Shown: positions 35,190-47,800 of the stretch, piece after piece
Position numbering within the stretch: the first letter of the stretch is position 1
How the letters are laid out: each line of letters begins with the position of its first letter
Source of the DNA: Siphonodentalium dalli
Taxonomy: Eukaryota; Mollusca; Scaphopoda; Gadilida; Siphonodentaliidae
NCBI GenBank assembly: GCA_032622095.1
Contig: CP136063.1
Location: 32,802,987 to 32,866,986 of the forward strand
DNA length: 64,000 nt
Reading direction: 5' to 3'
Notes under the pieces: generated by a model
The model's database searches: none
Told to the model about the DNA's origin: nothing
The model's input: the letters and a program-made list of their open reading frames with translations, nothing else
Program-made: the position numbers and the translations under genes

Positions 35190-36623
35190 TTATAGGTACA
35201 CGTCCAACGTCGGTGGTCTCAAATGCTCGCTCCCAAATGTTATCACGTGATCAACTGATCTAGCTGCTTGCAATGCAGCCGATTCTGGGTGTAAATGTCT
35301 GTACATCGCCGACACCCGTTCAACATTGACCTTGATTGTTGCATTATTCAGGACTCCATAAATAGTGCCAATCAACGAGCCTGTGGTAAGTGCCTTCGGA
35401 TTCAAATTGACGCCAATATCGTAATGATCCACTCTCTGTGCGACCGACGGTTGGTCACCAAAAATCGGGATACATATGATAGGAACTTTATGGTAGACAG
35501 CTTCAAAGAAACTATTTCTCCCGCAATGAGATATGAATAACATGGTGTTCGGATGTCCGAGTACGTCGTTCTGTGGAGCCCATGCCATTTGGTACACATT
35601 ATTGTGGGTGTTTGTGATATCTTCAAATGATGCGTTTTTCCACACAACGACAACCTGAAGTTTTGGGAAAGTTAGTTCCAGAATCGCTTCAATATCAGGA
35701 AGTATTCCGCTCACGATTGTTCCCATAGAAACATAGATTACACCAGTGTGCGCAGTGTCAAATATGTTTAGAAGATTTGTCGGTAGAGAGCGTGCATCAC
35801 GTATTGAAAACCCACCAGTGCGAATAACATTAGGCGGCGCCGGCGTTGCGTCCGAAACGATGACGTCAGAATCTTCAACAAACAACGCCGATTTTCTGAT
35901 AAGTGACAAATGATCCCACGTTGAAAGCTCTGGTGCCATTTTTCTTTGAACATCTGTCACGAACGCCAGCGAAAACAGCAACACCTCAGTCAGATATATG
36001 AAAACATTGAAGAAACGACGGAAATAGCCAAATTTTGTTGGTGATCCGTGGATTGAACCAAATGTGCCATATGACGTGAAACAGTCACCTGTATCGATCC
36101 AATACTGTATCTCAGACACCGACACGTATGGTATGTTTAAACTGTATGGTATCAAGTAGTGTGGCCTGTGGAAAACAAACGACTCTAGAATGGCGATATC
36201 AAATGGCATGCCTTTCAATTTCTGCATATTATCTGAGTCCAAATATTTCGAAGCCCACAGTTCATTCAGCTCCATTAAACGCTCCACAGATTCAATTAAG
36301 TTGATGTTAATCGTTGCTTGTACTAGTCGTGTTGAAATATGATCATGGGTATCCCTTGAAATCCCATCGAATTTCGTGACGGTAAAATTTCTGTTACGCA
36401 GACGGAGGTTGACTTCGCGGAAATCCGGAGCGTACGCATGCACATTATGCCCCAAGGCCGATAACTCTTCTCCGATGGATGCTACTTTGTTGCACGGGCT
36501 GTAGTAAGTCGAGAGTATCAGGAGGACGTTGGCAGATTCCACTGCAGCCAGTTGATAAATCAGTAGACGGGAGACCAACCTGTAGAAAGAATATAATATT
36601 ATGTTGTGGTTAATTCTTCTCAT
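35190..36623 (-). CDS. UDP-glycosyltransferase (UGT), stop before membrane anchor
   Basis: A family GT1 enzyme that transfers a sugar from a UDP-sugar to small lipophilic acceptors, normally in the ER lumen. From the ATG at 36623 it encodes 477 residues. The variable acceptor half is about residues 30-280. The UGT signature lies at about 348-391 with WAPQNDVLGHP, FISHCGRNSFFEA and FGDQ; the D-Q pair that binds the sugar is kept. SHCG replaces the common THGG. The N-terminal STYYSPCNKVASIGEEL aligns with the usual SHW..MK...EEL, with proline at the catalytic-histidine position. A splice acceptor (TTTCTACAG) ends at 36580, so the true start and signal peptide may lie in an upstream exon and the ATG used here may be intronic. 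The stop at 35190 precedes an intact in-frame anchor. Confidence 0.85.
   Translation of the reverse strand: MRRINHNIILYSFYRLVSRLLIYQLAAVESANVLLILSTYYSPCNKVASIGEELSALGHNVHAYAPDFREVNLRLRNRNFTVTKFDGISRDTHDHISTRLVQATININLIESVERLMELNELWASKYLDSDNMQKLKGMPFDIAILESFVFHRPHYLIPYSLNIPYVSVSEIQYWIDTGDCFTSYGTFGSIHGSPTKFGYFRRFFNVFIYLTEVLLFSLAFVTDVQRKMAPELSTWDHLSLIRKSALFVEDSDVIVSDATPAPPNVIRTGGFSIRDARSLPTNLLNIFDTAHTGVIYVSMGTIVSGILPDIEAILELTFPKLQVVVVWKNASFEDITNTHNNVYQMAWAPQNDVLGHPNTMLFISHCGRNSFFEAVYHKVPIICIPIFGDQPSVAQRVDHYDIGVNLNPKALTTGSLIGTIYGVLNNATIKVNVERVSAMYRHLHPESAALQAARSVDHVITFGSEHLRPPTLDVYL
36580..36592 (-). other. probable splice acceptor of the UGT exon
   Basis: On the minus strand, TTCTTTCTACAG is a good pyrimidine tract plus AG. 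The exon would begin with GTTGGTCTCCCG, encoding the VSRLLIYQLAAVES hydrophobic segment just before the conserved ANVLLILSTYY. No upstream exon was identified with confidence. Confidence 0.5.
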
Positions 36624-37329
36624 CGAATGCGCTGATGGGGTATTTCCATGCAAGCGTGTTACATGTTTTCCCCACACTGGTCTGATCCTAACCAGTCCAC
36701 GAGGAAACACATGGCTACAGTACGGTTACTTAACAGAATCTGCAATTTGACCAACATCTTGTAAATGATTGTCCTGGCTGTATATTGCATGATTTTACTG
36801 CGACGGCTGTGAGCCGATTATGCTTTACAATTATGGAAATCTCATCACATAATCCGCGCAAAAAGTCGTTTTAATACAGTATTACGGAACATGTGTTACC
36901 TATGAAATATGTTACAGAGTTTGTTTATCAAAGTTATAAAGTTTTGAACTGGTTAAATATTATCCCCACGTGTGCAGACAGTGTATCGATTTATAGAATT
37001 ATCTGTTGGCATTATATATCCACGATGTAGCCAGTGTAGAGATGCATTTGAATTATCTAAAAATTGCCATAAACATTATTATTATTAAATCGAACCCGTA
37101 TATTGAATATTATGGAAAAATGTGCTTCGTACCAAACGTCAATTGCGATATTTTAGAAGACGGGGATCTAAAGATTCACTGTCAGGTTGATACAAATTCT
37201 AGCAATATATCCTAAGCTACCTTGCAGCTTACCATGCACATATGAATAAGATAGAAAACTACTTGTTGTAAACATATTTTATTATTCTAAATAAAAAGGC
37301 ATTCAGAATACACCAGTGTACACAGTGGA
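36624..37329. other. upstream of the UGT exon, no supported gene
   Basis: AT-rich, with no domain-bearing ORF. It may contain the first UGT intron and exon, which I could not pick out. Confidence 0.4.
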
Positions 37330-37715
37330 ATAAGACTCACAATAAACAATATACCTGGTGGAATAAGTTATATGCATAATAGACAACATCAGTGTGTTAG
37401 TACCTGGTGGAATAAGTGATATGGATAATAGAAAACATCAGAGTGTTAGTACCTGGTGGTATAAGTGATATGGATAATAGAAAACACCAGAGTGTTAATA
37501 CCTGGTGGTACAAGTGATATGGATAATATAAAACATCAGAGTGTTAATACCTGGTGGTATAAGTGATATGGATAATAGAACACATCAGAGTGTCAATACC
37601 TGGTGCTATAAGTGACATACATAATATATAACAACAGATTGTTAGTACATGGTGGATCACGTTTCATACATAACACATAACGGCGTTGTGTTAGTGTATA
37701 CATGGTGAAATACTT
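37330..37715. repeat. 49-bp tandem array, about 8 copies
   Basis: The anchor TACCTGGTGG recurs every 49 bp from about 37352 to 37646, with a final looser copy at 37699. Typical text is AAGTGATATGGATAATAGAA followed by CATCAGAGTGTTA. Confidence 0.9.
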
Positions 37716-38009
37716 GTATTTGATACGAAGGATTGTGAATTAAAGTCTTTCATTACTAAACGGATTCTCACACTCAGTCATATACATTGGTCTATTATTC
37801 ATATGGAGTCTGATGGGTGTTCAGGGAAAGTAAGCAGACGACAGATAATACAAGTGCCAAAAGACTCCTATTTATTGGAAGTAAATCTTTAGATTAATAT
37901 GTTGAACAAAACGAGACATATTGAACCTATACACTTTCTTAGGATAACTACTAACTAATGGGTATACAGTGTAGACAGGGTTAAAGTCATATCCGTTTTC
38001 GTCATGAGG

Positions 38010-38120
38010 ACTTTGAACATTCATGTACATGTGTACCTTGTCTAGTGCATTAAACATGCATGTACATGTGTATCTTGTCTAGTTCATTAAACATTCATGT
38101 ACATGTGTACCTTGTCTTGT
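38010..38120. repeat. 37-bp tandem repeat, 3 copies
   Basis: ATGTACATGTGTACCTTGTC recurs at 38023, 38060 and 38097. Confidence 0.85.
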
Positions 38121-38230
38121 GTAGGGTTTGTCTGTCACGCAAGTTGCTTCAGAGTATTCTATTTTGTAGATATAAGATTGAGAAAAGTACATGAAATGAA
38201 CAGAGAACTATATATTGTTTTCGTAAGACA

Positions 38231-38455
38231 GAGCTAACATGTACGCTCTTAATATGAAGCATTCGTTGGAGTGTATGTTCGGCTGACATATACGCCCTTT
38301 ATAGGAAGCAATCATTGGAATGTACGCTCGGCTGACATGTACACCCTTTATATGAAGCAATCATTGACATGTATTCTCGGCTGACATATATGCCCTGTGT
38401 AGGAAGCAATCACTGGAATGCATGCTTGGCTGGCAAGTACGCCTTTAATAGGATG
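38231..38455. repeat. 49-bp tandem repeat, 4-5 diverged copies
   Basis: Units contain GGCTGACATATACGCCCTTT followed by ATAGGAAGCAATCATTGGAA. The period is close to 49 bp, with substitutions between copies. It is not homologous by eye to the other 49-bp array. Confidence 0.8.
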
Positions 38456-39959
38456 CTGGCAATTATTCAAAACGTGCTAAACCTTCATAGTTTGAAAGTC
38501 GATATATATTTACCAAACATCGAAATACTGTGATACTGGGTTCGGTGGCAATATATATTCTGCTATAGAGCACTTACATATAGTGGTATTGTGATAAATC
38601 GCATAAACAGTATGTTATGGTCATATATTTGACCATTGTTATGTAAACAAAAGCATAAAAAGTTACTTTTCTGGTGTTTGTTTATATTATGATGGTAAAC
38701 ATAAAGAGCGTTATTTGTTGGTGAATACCTGATATGGAACTAATAAAGAGCGTTTATGCCATTTGTGTGTGATTAGCCAGTAGCATTGTGCTGTCTTCTG
38801 TAACACAATCAGGCTCTTGCTTAGGTAAAATATAGTAGGTCTTTATGATAACATGCTGTTATGCGATGGTCATGGTATATATGAACGGAACTGTATGCGT
38901 TTTATTGTTTTTCTGTTTACGGTGTTTGGAACAAATATGAATATTTTCGACAATTAAGGCCGCACGTGCCTTTAATGGCATGTTTCTAACATGGGGGGTT
39001 AAATGTGCTTGAGAAACCACCACTCTTTAATTCACACCAAGTTCTCAGCTGTCATGTTCGGATATTAGAACCCATAGCCATGATATATGGTTTATTTTGT
39101 GTATGCTAGTAATATAGTTATTTTCAGTACATTTATATACCAGTACTGTGTATAACAATGCATATAAATCAGTCTATCAAATTTGCTGGGAAAACATGGC
39201 CACAAGCAGTACACCCTGCTAAATTTCGAATTTGAATCAATTGGCGCACCCTGGAGCCAGCTTTTATTGGAGAACTTTTTGTCATGTGGATATTTTGGGT
39301 CACCGCTAGATGTGAGCCATATTTTGTTCTCAAACTGTCCTTGTGAAGACATCACTGCCAGCGGTGATCTTGAATTTTACTATTTTTATGGCTAAATAAT
39401 TTGGTTGATCCTACAGACGACACCCCTTGTCCGATCGTCACCAGATTCCACAATGATCTTCTGGATAACCAGGGTGAGAGTAATCTAATTTTCCCGAATT
39501 TCGTTAAAAAACATTACCACAGGCAGCAATTTGGTATCTTACTCTTTGATCCTCTTTTGCAAGACTGAATTGTTTAGCAACTGTACAGACATATCCCTCA
39601 TCTGATAGTCACCAAACTTCATATTGATCTTCGGGCTGACAACTAGATGGGAGCTATCGAATGCTTTGAATATTTTTGGAAAACATTGTCGCCAGCAGTC
39701 ATCTTCTATTTTGGTTTTTATATACATGTATATCTCTTCATGCGGATAGCCAGTATTACGTAGGTACTTCAACTTTCCGCATTCCTGTCATCATTTGAAA
39801 TATAAAAATTTACCTGATACATGCACCCTTCAAAATTTGTTTCGTCGTATCTATTTTAATGACCCGTATGGTAATATTGATACAGATATATTTGTCAAAC
39901 ATTTCTTTGTACAATATACAGGTATTTAGTTTGTAACTAAATCTAGAAATATATAATAG
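38456..39959. other. intergenic, nothing recognised
   Basis: Short overlapping open frames near 39092-39395 on both strands have no recognisable domain. Text such as GATCTTCTGGATAACCAGG suggests old dispersed repeats, but no element could be bounded. Confidence 0.4.
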
Positions 39960-40460
39960 TAGCTGGTGGACCCGACTTCGTGCGGGATGTTCCCCTCTGA
40001 TTTTCGAAGACTTGCACGATTTAACCTTGAATTGAACATTTTAAAGGTGAACGTCATGTCGGGTCACGATTTGACCCGTCCAAAACACTCCCCGGACAGA
40101 AGTCACGACAAAAATACCCGTCGAAATCCGTCCGGCTTTACCCGATTTGACCTTGAATTGACAATTTTGAATGTCAATATCAGGTCAGGGTCATGATTTG
40201 ACCCACCCGAAACACCCATGGGACAAAAGTAACAGTAGGTATTAAATTTCGTTGAAATACTTCCGTTTTACCAGATTTGACCTTGAATTGATCTTTTTGA
40301 ATGTCAAAGTCAGGTCGGGATCAAGATTTGACCCGTCCAAAATACTCCCTGGAAATAATTTCCCCTAGGTATCAAATTTCGTCAAATCTGTCCGGCAGTT
40401 TTCCCGGCCATAGCTAACAGACAAACAGACAGACAAATGTCCAAAATATATATTAAACTA
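39960..40460. repeat. ~125-133 bp tandem units of a dispersed repeat
   Basis: Three units share GATTTGACCTTGAATTGA (at 40018, 40143 and 40276) and GATTTGACCCGTCCAAAA. The block starts with AGCTGGTGGACCCGACTTCG and is followed at about 40458 by the related TAGCTGATGTACTCAACTTCG. It ends with ACAGACAAACAGACAGACAA. This looks like the terminal region of an invertebrate transposable element; the family is not identified. Confidence 0.65.
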
Positions 40461-41229
40461 GCTGATGTACTCAACTTCGTTCGGGCTATTTAGGGATTTT
40501 TTTGTTGTGATCGCCTCCATCTGGACAGTACCCAGTATATACAGCGTCTGGCCAAACTATTGTTCAATTGGTCCAGAAACATGCCTATATCAGCACGTTC
40601 GAGAACATGGTCCAACGTGAAATTGGACCCGTCCATATTGCTCCCGGGATCGAAGTAGTCCTACACACACATTTTTAGTCGGATCGATCAAGGTCCAGAA
40701 ACATGCCTATGAGCGAGGTCAAGTTGAGGCGTTAAACACCAAATCCGAGTCGGATCAGTCGAGCAGTGTTAGAGTCTATAACACATACACACATGCATTC
40801 ATGCATACACACATACATACAAACAGGTGTTCCAAAATGTATAATCGATAGCTACAACAATTCTATGGTAGATAGTTCACGGCCGACCTGATGCATGCAT
40901 CTTAGTTTTCTTGTACACGATACTGTTGGATGTTTTATGCGTATCGTGTTTACTGCGAGATGATTATATTCATTACGCTGGGTTAAGCTACGATACGATT
41001 TTGATCTGGATAATGAATGAAATGATGGGGCATACTTTAAAAAAGTAAACACAGATTCACCAATGAATGCGAAGTTTGTTATAATTATGTATGGCATACA
41101 ATCCCGGAGTATCAATTTAGAGAGTGCTGCGCAGTGTAGTCGGTATAACAACCGTCTCATATGGGAAATAGTGTTCACTTTAAGTTTGACATCTATTGTA
41201 GGGTAATTTGTTACGAGAAATCTCATCGC
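40461..41229. other. repeat-derived DNA, no supported gene
   Basis: Begins with a second copy of the TAGCTG...ACTTCGTTCGGGC module and has a CATACACA-type simple repeat near 40780-40825. A 163-codon minus-strand open frame (40852-41343) overlaps it but carries no recognisable domain. Confidence 0.4.
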
Positions 41230-41615
41230 GCCGGCCAAAAAACAAACATTTCCAGATGAACAGAGATGAACTCTAGAATTGAAAAACCAAACAAAAAGTT
41301 TGAACCCTCCATTGAATGTGCTCATAGCAGTGCCAAATGACATTGTGATCTAAGCAGTAGTGCTCGGGTTATAACATGAACAGACATCTGACGGACCAAA
41401 AATCCAACATTTCCAGATAAATAAAGATGAACAACTCTATAATGGAAAGCCCGAACAAAACGATTGAGCAGTCAATTCAATGTTGACATAGGAGTGAACA
41501 TCATCAAATTGCATTGAGCTCCGAGCACTGCTGTTGAAATTATGGCATGAATAAACATCGGACGGACCAAAAGCCAACTTTTCCAGAGTATCAACATGGC
41601 AATGCACATTTTGAA
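41230..41615. repeat. 161-170 bp tandem repeat, about 2.3 copies
   Basis: ACATTTCCAGAT recurs at about 41246 and 41407, and a diverged copy at about 41577. The flanks share GAACAAAACGATTGA-like and ATGAACAGACATCTGACGGA text. Confidence 0.75.
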
Positions 41616-41847
41616 AGTTATCATTGGAATAGTAATATAATTTGATAATTGGGTGGATTTAATTTACCAAATTAGCTCATCTACACCGTTAATGCGTCCA
41701 CCTTCCTGATATAACGTCGACAAATTTACCGGCCCTATATTCACCCGAAATGGACCAAATTGAACAGTATATATGTAAAAATGAAGACGGATGCCTCATA
41801 TATTGGGATCAGTGACATGCGAGGCGGATCCTTTACCAACAAAATAT

Positions 41848-44800
41848 GTTTCACGTCATCGCTTTCACATTCTGAGATAGTCACTATGATTTCACGTCAT
41901 CCCTTTTACATTCTGAGATAGTCACTATGATTTCACGTCATCCCTTTTACATTCTGAGATAGTCACTATGATTTCACGTCATCCCTTTCACATTCTCAGA
42001 TAGTCACTATGATTTCACGTCATCGCTTTCACATTCTCAGATAGTCACTATGATTTCACGTCATCCCTTTCACATTTTGAGATTGTCACTATTATTTCAC
42101 GTCACCCCTTACACATTCTGAGATTGTCACTATTATTTCACATCACCCCTTACACATTCTGAGATAGTCACTATGATTTCACGTCATCGCTTTCACATTC
42201 TGAGATAGTCACTATGAATTCACGTCATCCCTTTCACATACTGAGATAGTCACTATGATTTCACGTCATCCCTTTCACATTCTGAGATAGTCACTATGAT
42301 TTCACGTCATCCCTTTCACATTCTGAGATAGTCACTATGATTTCACGTCATCCCTTTCACATTCTGAGATAGTCACTATGATTTCACGTCATCCCTTTCA
42401 CATTCTGAGATAGTCACTATGATTTCACGTCATCCCTTTCACATTATGAGATAGTCACTATGATTTCACGTCATCCCTTTCACATTATGAGATAGTCACT
42501 ATGATTTCACGTCATCCCTTTCACATTATGAGATAGTCACTATGATTTCACTTCATCCCTTTCACATTCTTAGATAGTCACTATGATTTCACGTCATCCC
42601 TTTTACATTCTGAGATAGTCACTATGATTTCACGTCATCCCTTTCACATTCTCAGATAGTCACTATGATTTCACGTCATCGCTTTCACATTCTCAGATAG
42701 TCACTATGATTTCACGTCATCCCTTTCACATTTTGAGATTGTCACTATTATTTCACGTCACCCCTTACACATTCTGAGATTGTCACTATTATTTCACATC
42801 ACCCCTTACACATTCTGAGATAGTCACTATGATTTCACGTCATCGCTTTCACATTCTGAGATAGTCACTATGAATTCACGTCATCCCTTTCACATTCTGA
42901 GATAGTCACTATGATTTCACGTCATCCCTTTCACATTCTGAGATAGTCACTATGATTTCACGTCATCCCTTTCACATTCTGAGATAGTCACTATGATTTC
43001 ACGTCATCCCTTTCACATTCTGAGATAGTCACTATGATTTCACGTCATCCCTTTCACATTCTGAGATAGTCACTATGATTTCACGTCATCCCTTTCACAT
43101 TATGAGATAGTCACTATGATTTCACGTCATCCCTTTCACATTATGAGATAGTCACTATGATTTCACGTCATCCCTTTCACATTATGAGATAGTCACTATG
43201 ATTTCACTTCATCCCTTTCACATTCTTAGATAGTCACTATGATTTCACGTCATCCCTTTCACATTCTGAGATAGTCACTATGATTTCACGTCATCCCTTT
43301 CACATTCTGAGATAGTCACTATGATTTCACGACACCCCTTTCACATTCTGAGATAGTCACTATGATTTCCCGTCATCCCTTTCACATTCGGAGATAGTCA
43401 CTATGATTTCACGTCATCCCTTTCACATTCTGAGATAGTCACTATGATTTCACGTCATCCCTTTCACATTCTGAGATAGTCACTGTGATTTCACGTCACC
43501 CCTTTCACATTCTGAGATAGTCACTATGATTTCTCGTCACCCCTTTCACATTATGAGATAGTCACTATGATTTCACGTCATACCTTTCACATTCTGAGAT
43601 AGTCACTATGATTTCACGTCATCCCTTTCACATTCTGAGATAGTCACTATGATTTGACGTCATCCCTTTCACATTCTGAGATAGTCACTATGATTTCACG
43701 TCATCCCTTTCACATTCTGAGATAGTCACTATGATTTCACGTCATCCCTTTCACATTCTGAGATAGTCACTATGATTTCACGTCATCCCTTTCACATTCT
43801 GAGATAGTCACTATGATTTCACGTCATCACTTTCACATTCTGAGATAGTCACTATGATTTCACGTCATCCCTTTCACATTCTGAGATATTCACTATGATT
43901 TCACGTCATCCCTTTCACATTCTGAGATAGTCACTATGATTTCACGTCATCCCTTTCACATTCTGAGATAGTCACTATGATTTCACGTCATTCCTTTCAC
44001 ATTCTGAGATAGTCACTATGATCTCACGTCATCCCTTTCATATTCTGAGATAGTCACTATGATTTCACGTCATCCCTTTCACATTCTCAGATAGTCACTG
44101 TGATTTCACGTCACCCCTTTCACATTATGAGATAGTCACTATGATTTCTCGTCACCCCTTTCACATTATGAGATAGTCACTATGATTTCACGTCATACAT
44201 TTCACATTCTGAGATAGTCACTATGATTTCACGTCATCCCTTTCACATTCTGAGATAGTCACTATGATTTCACGTCATCCCTTTCACATTCTGAGATAGT
44301 CACTATGATTTCACGTCATCCCTTTCACATTCTGAGATAGTCACTATGATTTCACGTCATCCCTTTCACATTCTGAGATAGTCACTATGATTTCACGTCA
44401 TCCCTTTCACATTCTGAGATAGTCACTATGATTTCACGTCATCCCTTTCACATTCTCAGATAGTCACTATGATTTCACGTCATCGCTTTCACATTCTCAG
44501 ATAGTCACTATGATTTCACGTCATCCCTTTCACATTTTGAGATTGTCACTATTATTTCACGTCACCCCTTACACATTCTGAGATTGTCACTATTATTTCA
44601 CATCACCCCTTACACATTCTGAGATAGTCACTATGATTTCACGTCATCGCTTTCACATTCTGAGATAGTCACTATGAATTCACGTCATCCCTTTCACATT
44701 CTGAGATAGTCACTATGATTTCACGTCATCCCTTTCACATTCTGAGATAGTCACTATGATTTCACGTCATCCCTTTCACATTCTGAGATAGTCACTATGA

Positions 44801-47800
44801 TTTCACGTCATCCCTTTCACATTCTGAGATAGTCACTATGATTTCACGTCATCCCTTTCACATTCTGAGATAGTCACTATGATTTCACGTCATCCCTTTC
44901 ACATTCTGAGATAGTCACTATGATTTCACGTCATCCCTTTCACATTATGAGATAGTCACTATGATTTCACGTCATCCCTTTCACATTATGAGATAGTCAC
45001 TATGATTTCACGTCATCCCTTTCACATTATGAGATAGTCACTATGATTTCACTTCATCCCTTTCACATTCTTAGATAGTCACTATGATTTCACGTCATCC
45101 CTTTCACATTCTGAGATAGTCACTATGATTTCACGTCATCCCTTTCACATTCTGAGATAGTCACTATGATTTCACGACACCCCTTTCACATTCTGAGATA
45201 GTCACTATGATTTCCCGTCATCCCTTTCACATTCGGAGATAGTCACTATGATTTCACGTCATCCCTTTCACATTCTGAGATAGTCACTATGATTTCACGT
45301 CATCCCTTTCACATTCTGAGATAGTCACTGTGATTTCACGTCACCCCTTTCACATTCTGAGATAGTCACTATGATTTCTCGTCACCCCTTTCACATTCTG
45401 AGATAGTCACTATGATTTCACGTCATCGCTTTCACATTCTGAGATAGTCACTATGAATTCACGTCATCCCTTTCACATTCTGAGATAGTCACTATGATTT
45501 CACGTCATCCCTTTCACATTCTGAGATAGTCACTATGATTTCACGTCATCCCTTTCACATTCTGAGATAGTCACTATGATTTCACGTCATCCCTTTCACA
45601 TTCTGAGATAGTCACTATGATTTCACGTCATCCCTTTCACATTCTGAGATAGTCACTATGATTTCACGTCATCCCTTTCACATTATGAGATAGTCACTAT
45701 GATTTCACGTCATCCCTTTCACATTATGAGATAGTCACTATGATTTCACGTCATCCCTTTCACATTATGAGATAGTCACTATGATTTCACTTCATCCCTT
45801 TCACATTCTTAGATAGTCACTATGATTTCACGTCATCCCTTTCACATTCTGAGATAGTCACTATGATTTCACGTCATCCCTTTCACATTCTGAGATAGTC
45901 ACTATGATTTCACGACACCCCTTTCACATTCTGAGATAGTCACTATGATTTCCCGTCATCCCTTTCACATTCGGAGATAGTCACTATGATTTCACGTCAT
46001 CCCTTTCACATTCTGAGATAGTCACTATGATTTCACGTCATCCCTTTCACATTCTGAGATAGTCACTGTGATTTCACGTCACCCCTTTCACATTCTGAGA
46101 TAGTCACTATGATTTCTCGTCACCCCTTTCACATTATGAGATAGTCACTATGATTTCACGTCATACCTTTCACATTCTGAGATAGTCACTATGATTTCAC
46201 GTCATCCCTTTCACATTCTGAGATAGTCACTATGATTTGACGTCATCCCTTTCACATTCTGAGATAGTCACTATGATTTCACGTCATCCCTTTCACATTC
46301 TGAGATAGTCACTATGATTTCACGTCATCCCTTTCACATTCTGAGATAGTCACTATGATTTCACGTCATCCCTTTCACATTCTGAGATAGTCACTATGAT
46401 TTCACGTCATCACTTTCACATTCTGAGATAGTCACTATGATTTCACGTCATCCCTTTCACATTCTGAGATATTCACTATGATTTCACGTCATCCCTTTCA
46501 CATTCTGAGATAGTCACTATGATTTCACGTCATCCCTTTCACATTCTGAGATAGTCACTATGATTTCACGTCATTCCTTTCACATTCTGAGATAGTCACT
46601 ATGATCTCACGTCATCCCTTTCATATTCTGAGATAGTCACTATGATTTCACGTCATCCCTTTCACATTCTCAGATAGTCACTGTGATTTCACGTCACCCC
46701 TTTCACATTATGAGATAGTCACTATGATTTCTCGTCACCCCTTTCACATTATGAGATAGTCACTATGATTTCACGTCATACATTTCACATTCTGAGATAG
46801 TCACTATGATTTCACGTCATCCCTTTCACATTCTGAGATAGTCACTATGATTTCACGTCATCCCTTTCACATTCTGAGATAGTCACTATGATTTCACGTC
46901 ATCCCTTTCACATTCTGAGATAGTCACTATGATTTCACGTCATCCCTTTCACATTCTGAGATAGTCACTATGATTTCACGTCATCCCTTTCACATTCTGA
47001 GATAGTCACTATGATTTCACGTCATCCCTTTCACATTCTCAGATAGTCACTATGATTTCACGTCATCGCTTTCACATTCTCAGATAGTCACTATGATTTC
47101 ACGTCATCCCTTTCACATTTTGAGATTGTCACTATTATTTCACGTCACCCCTTACACATTCTGAGATTGTCACTATTATTTCACATCACCCCTTACACAT
47201 TCTGAGATAGTCACTATGATTTCACGTCATCGCTTTCACATTCTGAGATAGTCACTATGAATTCACGTCATCCCTTTCACATTCTGAGATAGTCACTATG
47301 ATTTCACGTCATCCCTTTCACATTCTGAGATAGTCACTATGATTTCACGTCATCCCTTTCACATTCTGAGATAGTCACTATGATTTCACGTCATCCCTTT
47401 CACATTCTGAGATAGTCACTATGATTTCACGTCATCCCTTTCACATTCTGAGATAGTCACTATGATTTCACGTCATCCCTTTCACATTCTGAGATAGTCA
47501 CTATGATTTCACGTCATCCCTTTCACATTATGAGATAGTCACTATGATTTCACGTCATCCCTTTCACATTATGAGATAGTCACTATGATTTCACGTCATC
47601 CCTTTCACATTATGAGATAGTCACTATGATTTCACTTCATCCCTTTCACATTCTTAGATAGTCACTATGATTTCACGTCATCCCTTTCACATTCTGAGAT
47701 AGTCACTATGATTTCACGTCATCCCTTTCACATTCTGAGATAGTCACTATGATTTCACGACACCCCTTTCACATTCTGAGATAGTCACTATGATTTCCCG

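Noticed and set aside
36624-36710. Extended N-terminus of the UGT reading frame
   Set aside because: The extra residues begin at GTG, lie upstream of a good splice acceptor, and do not resemble a UGT N-terminus.
40852-41343. 163-codon minus-strand ORF as a gene
   Set aside because: It overlaps a 161-bp tandem repeat at its start and has no recognisable domain.
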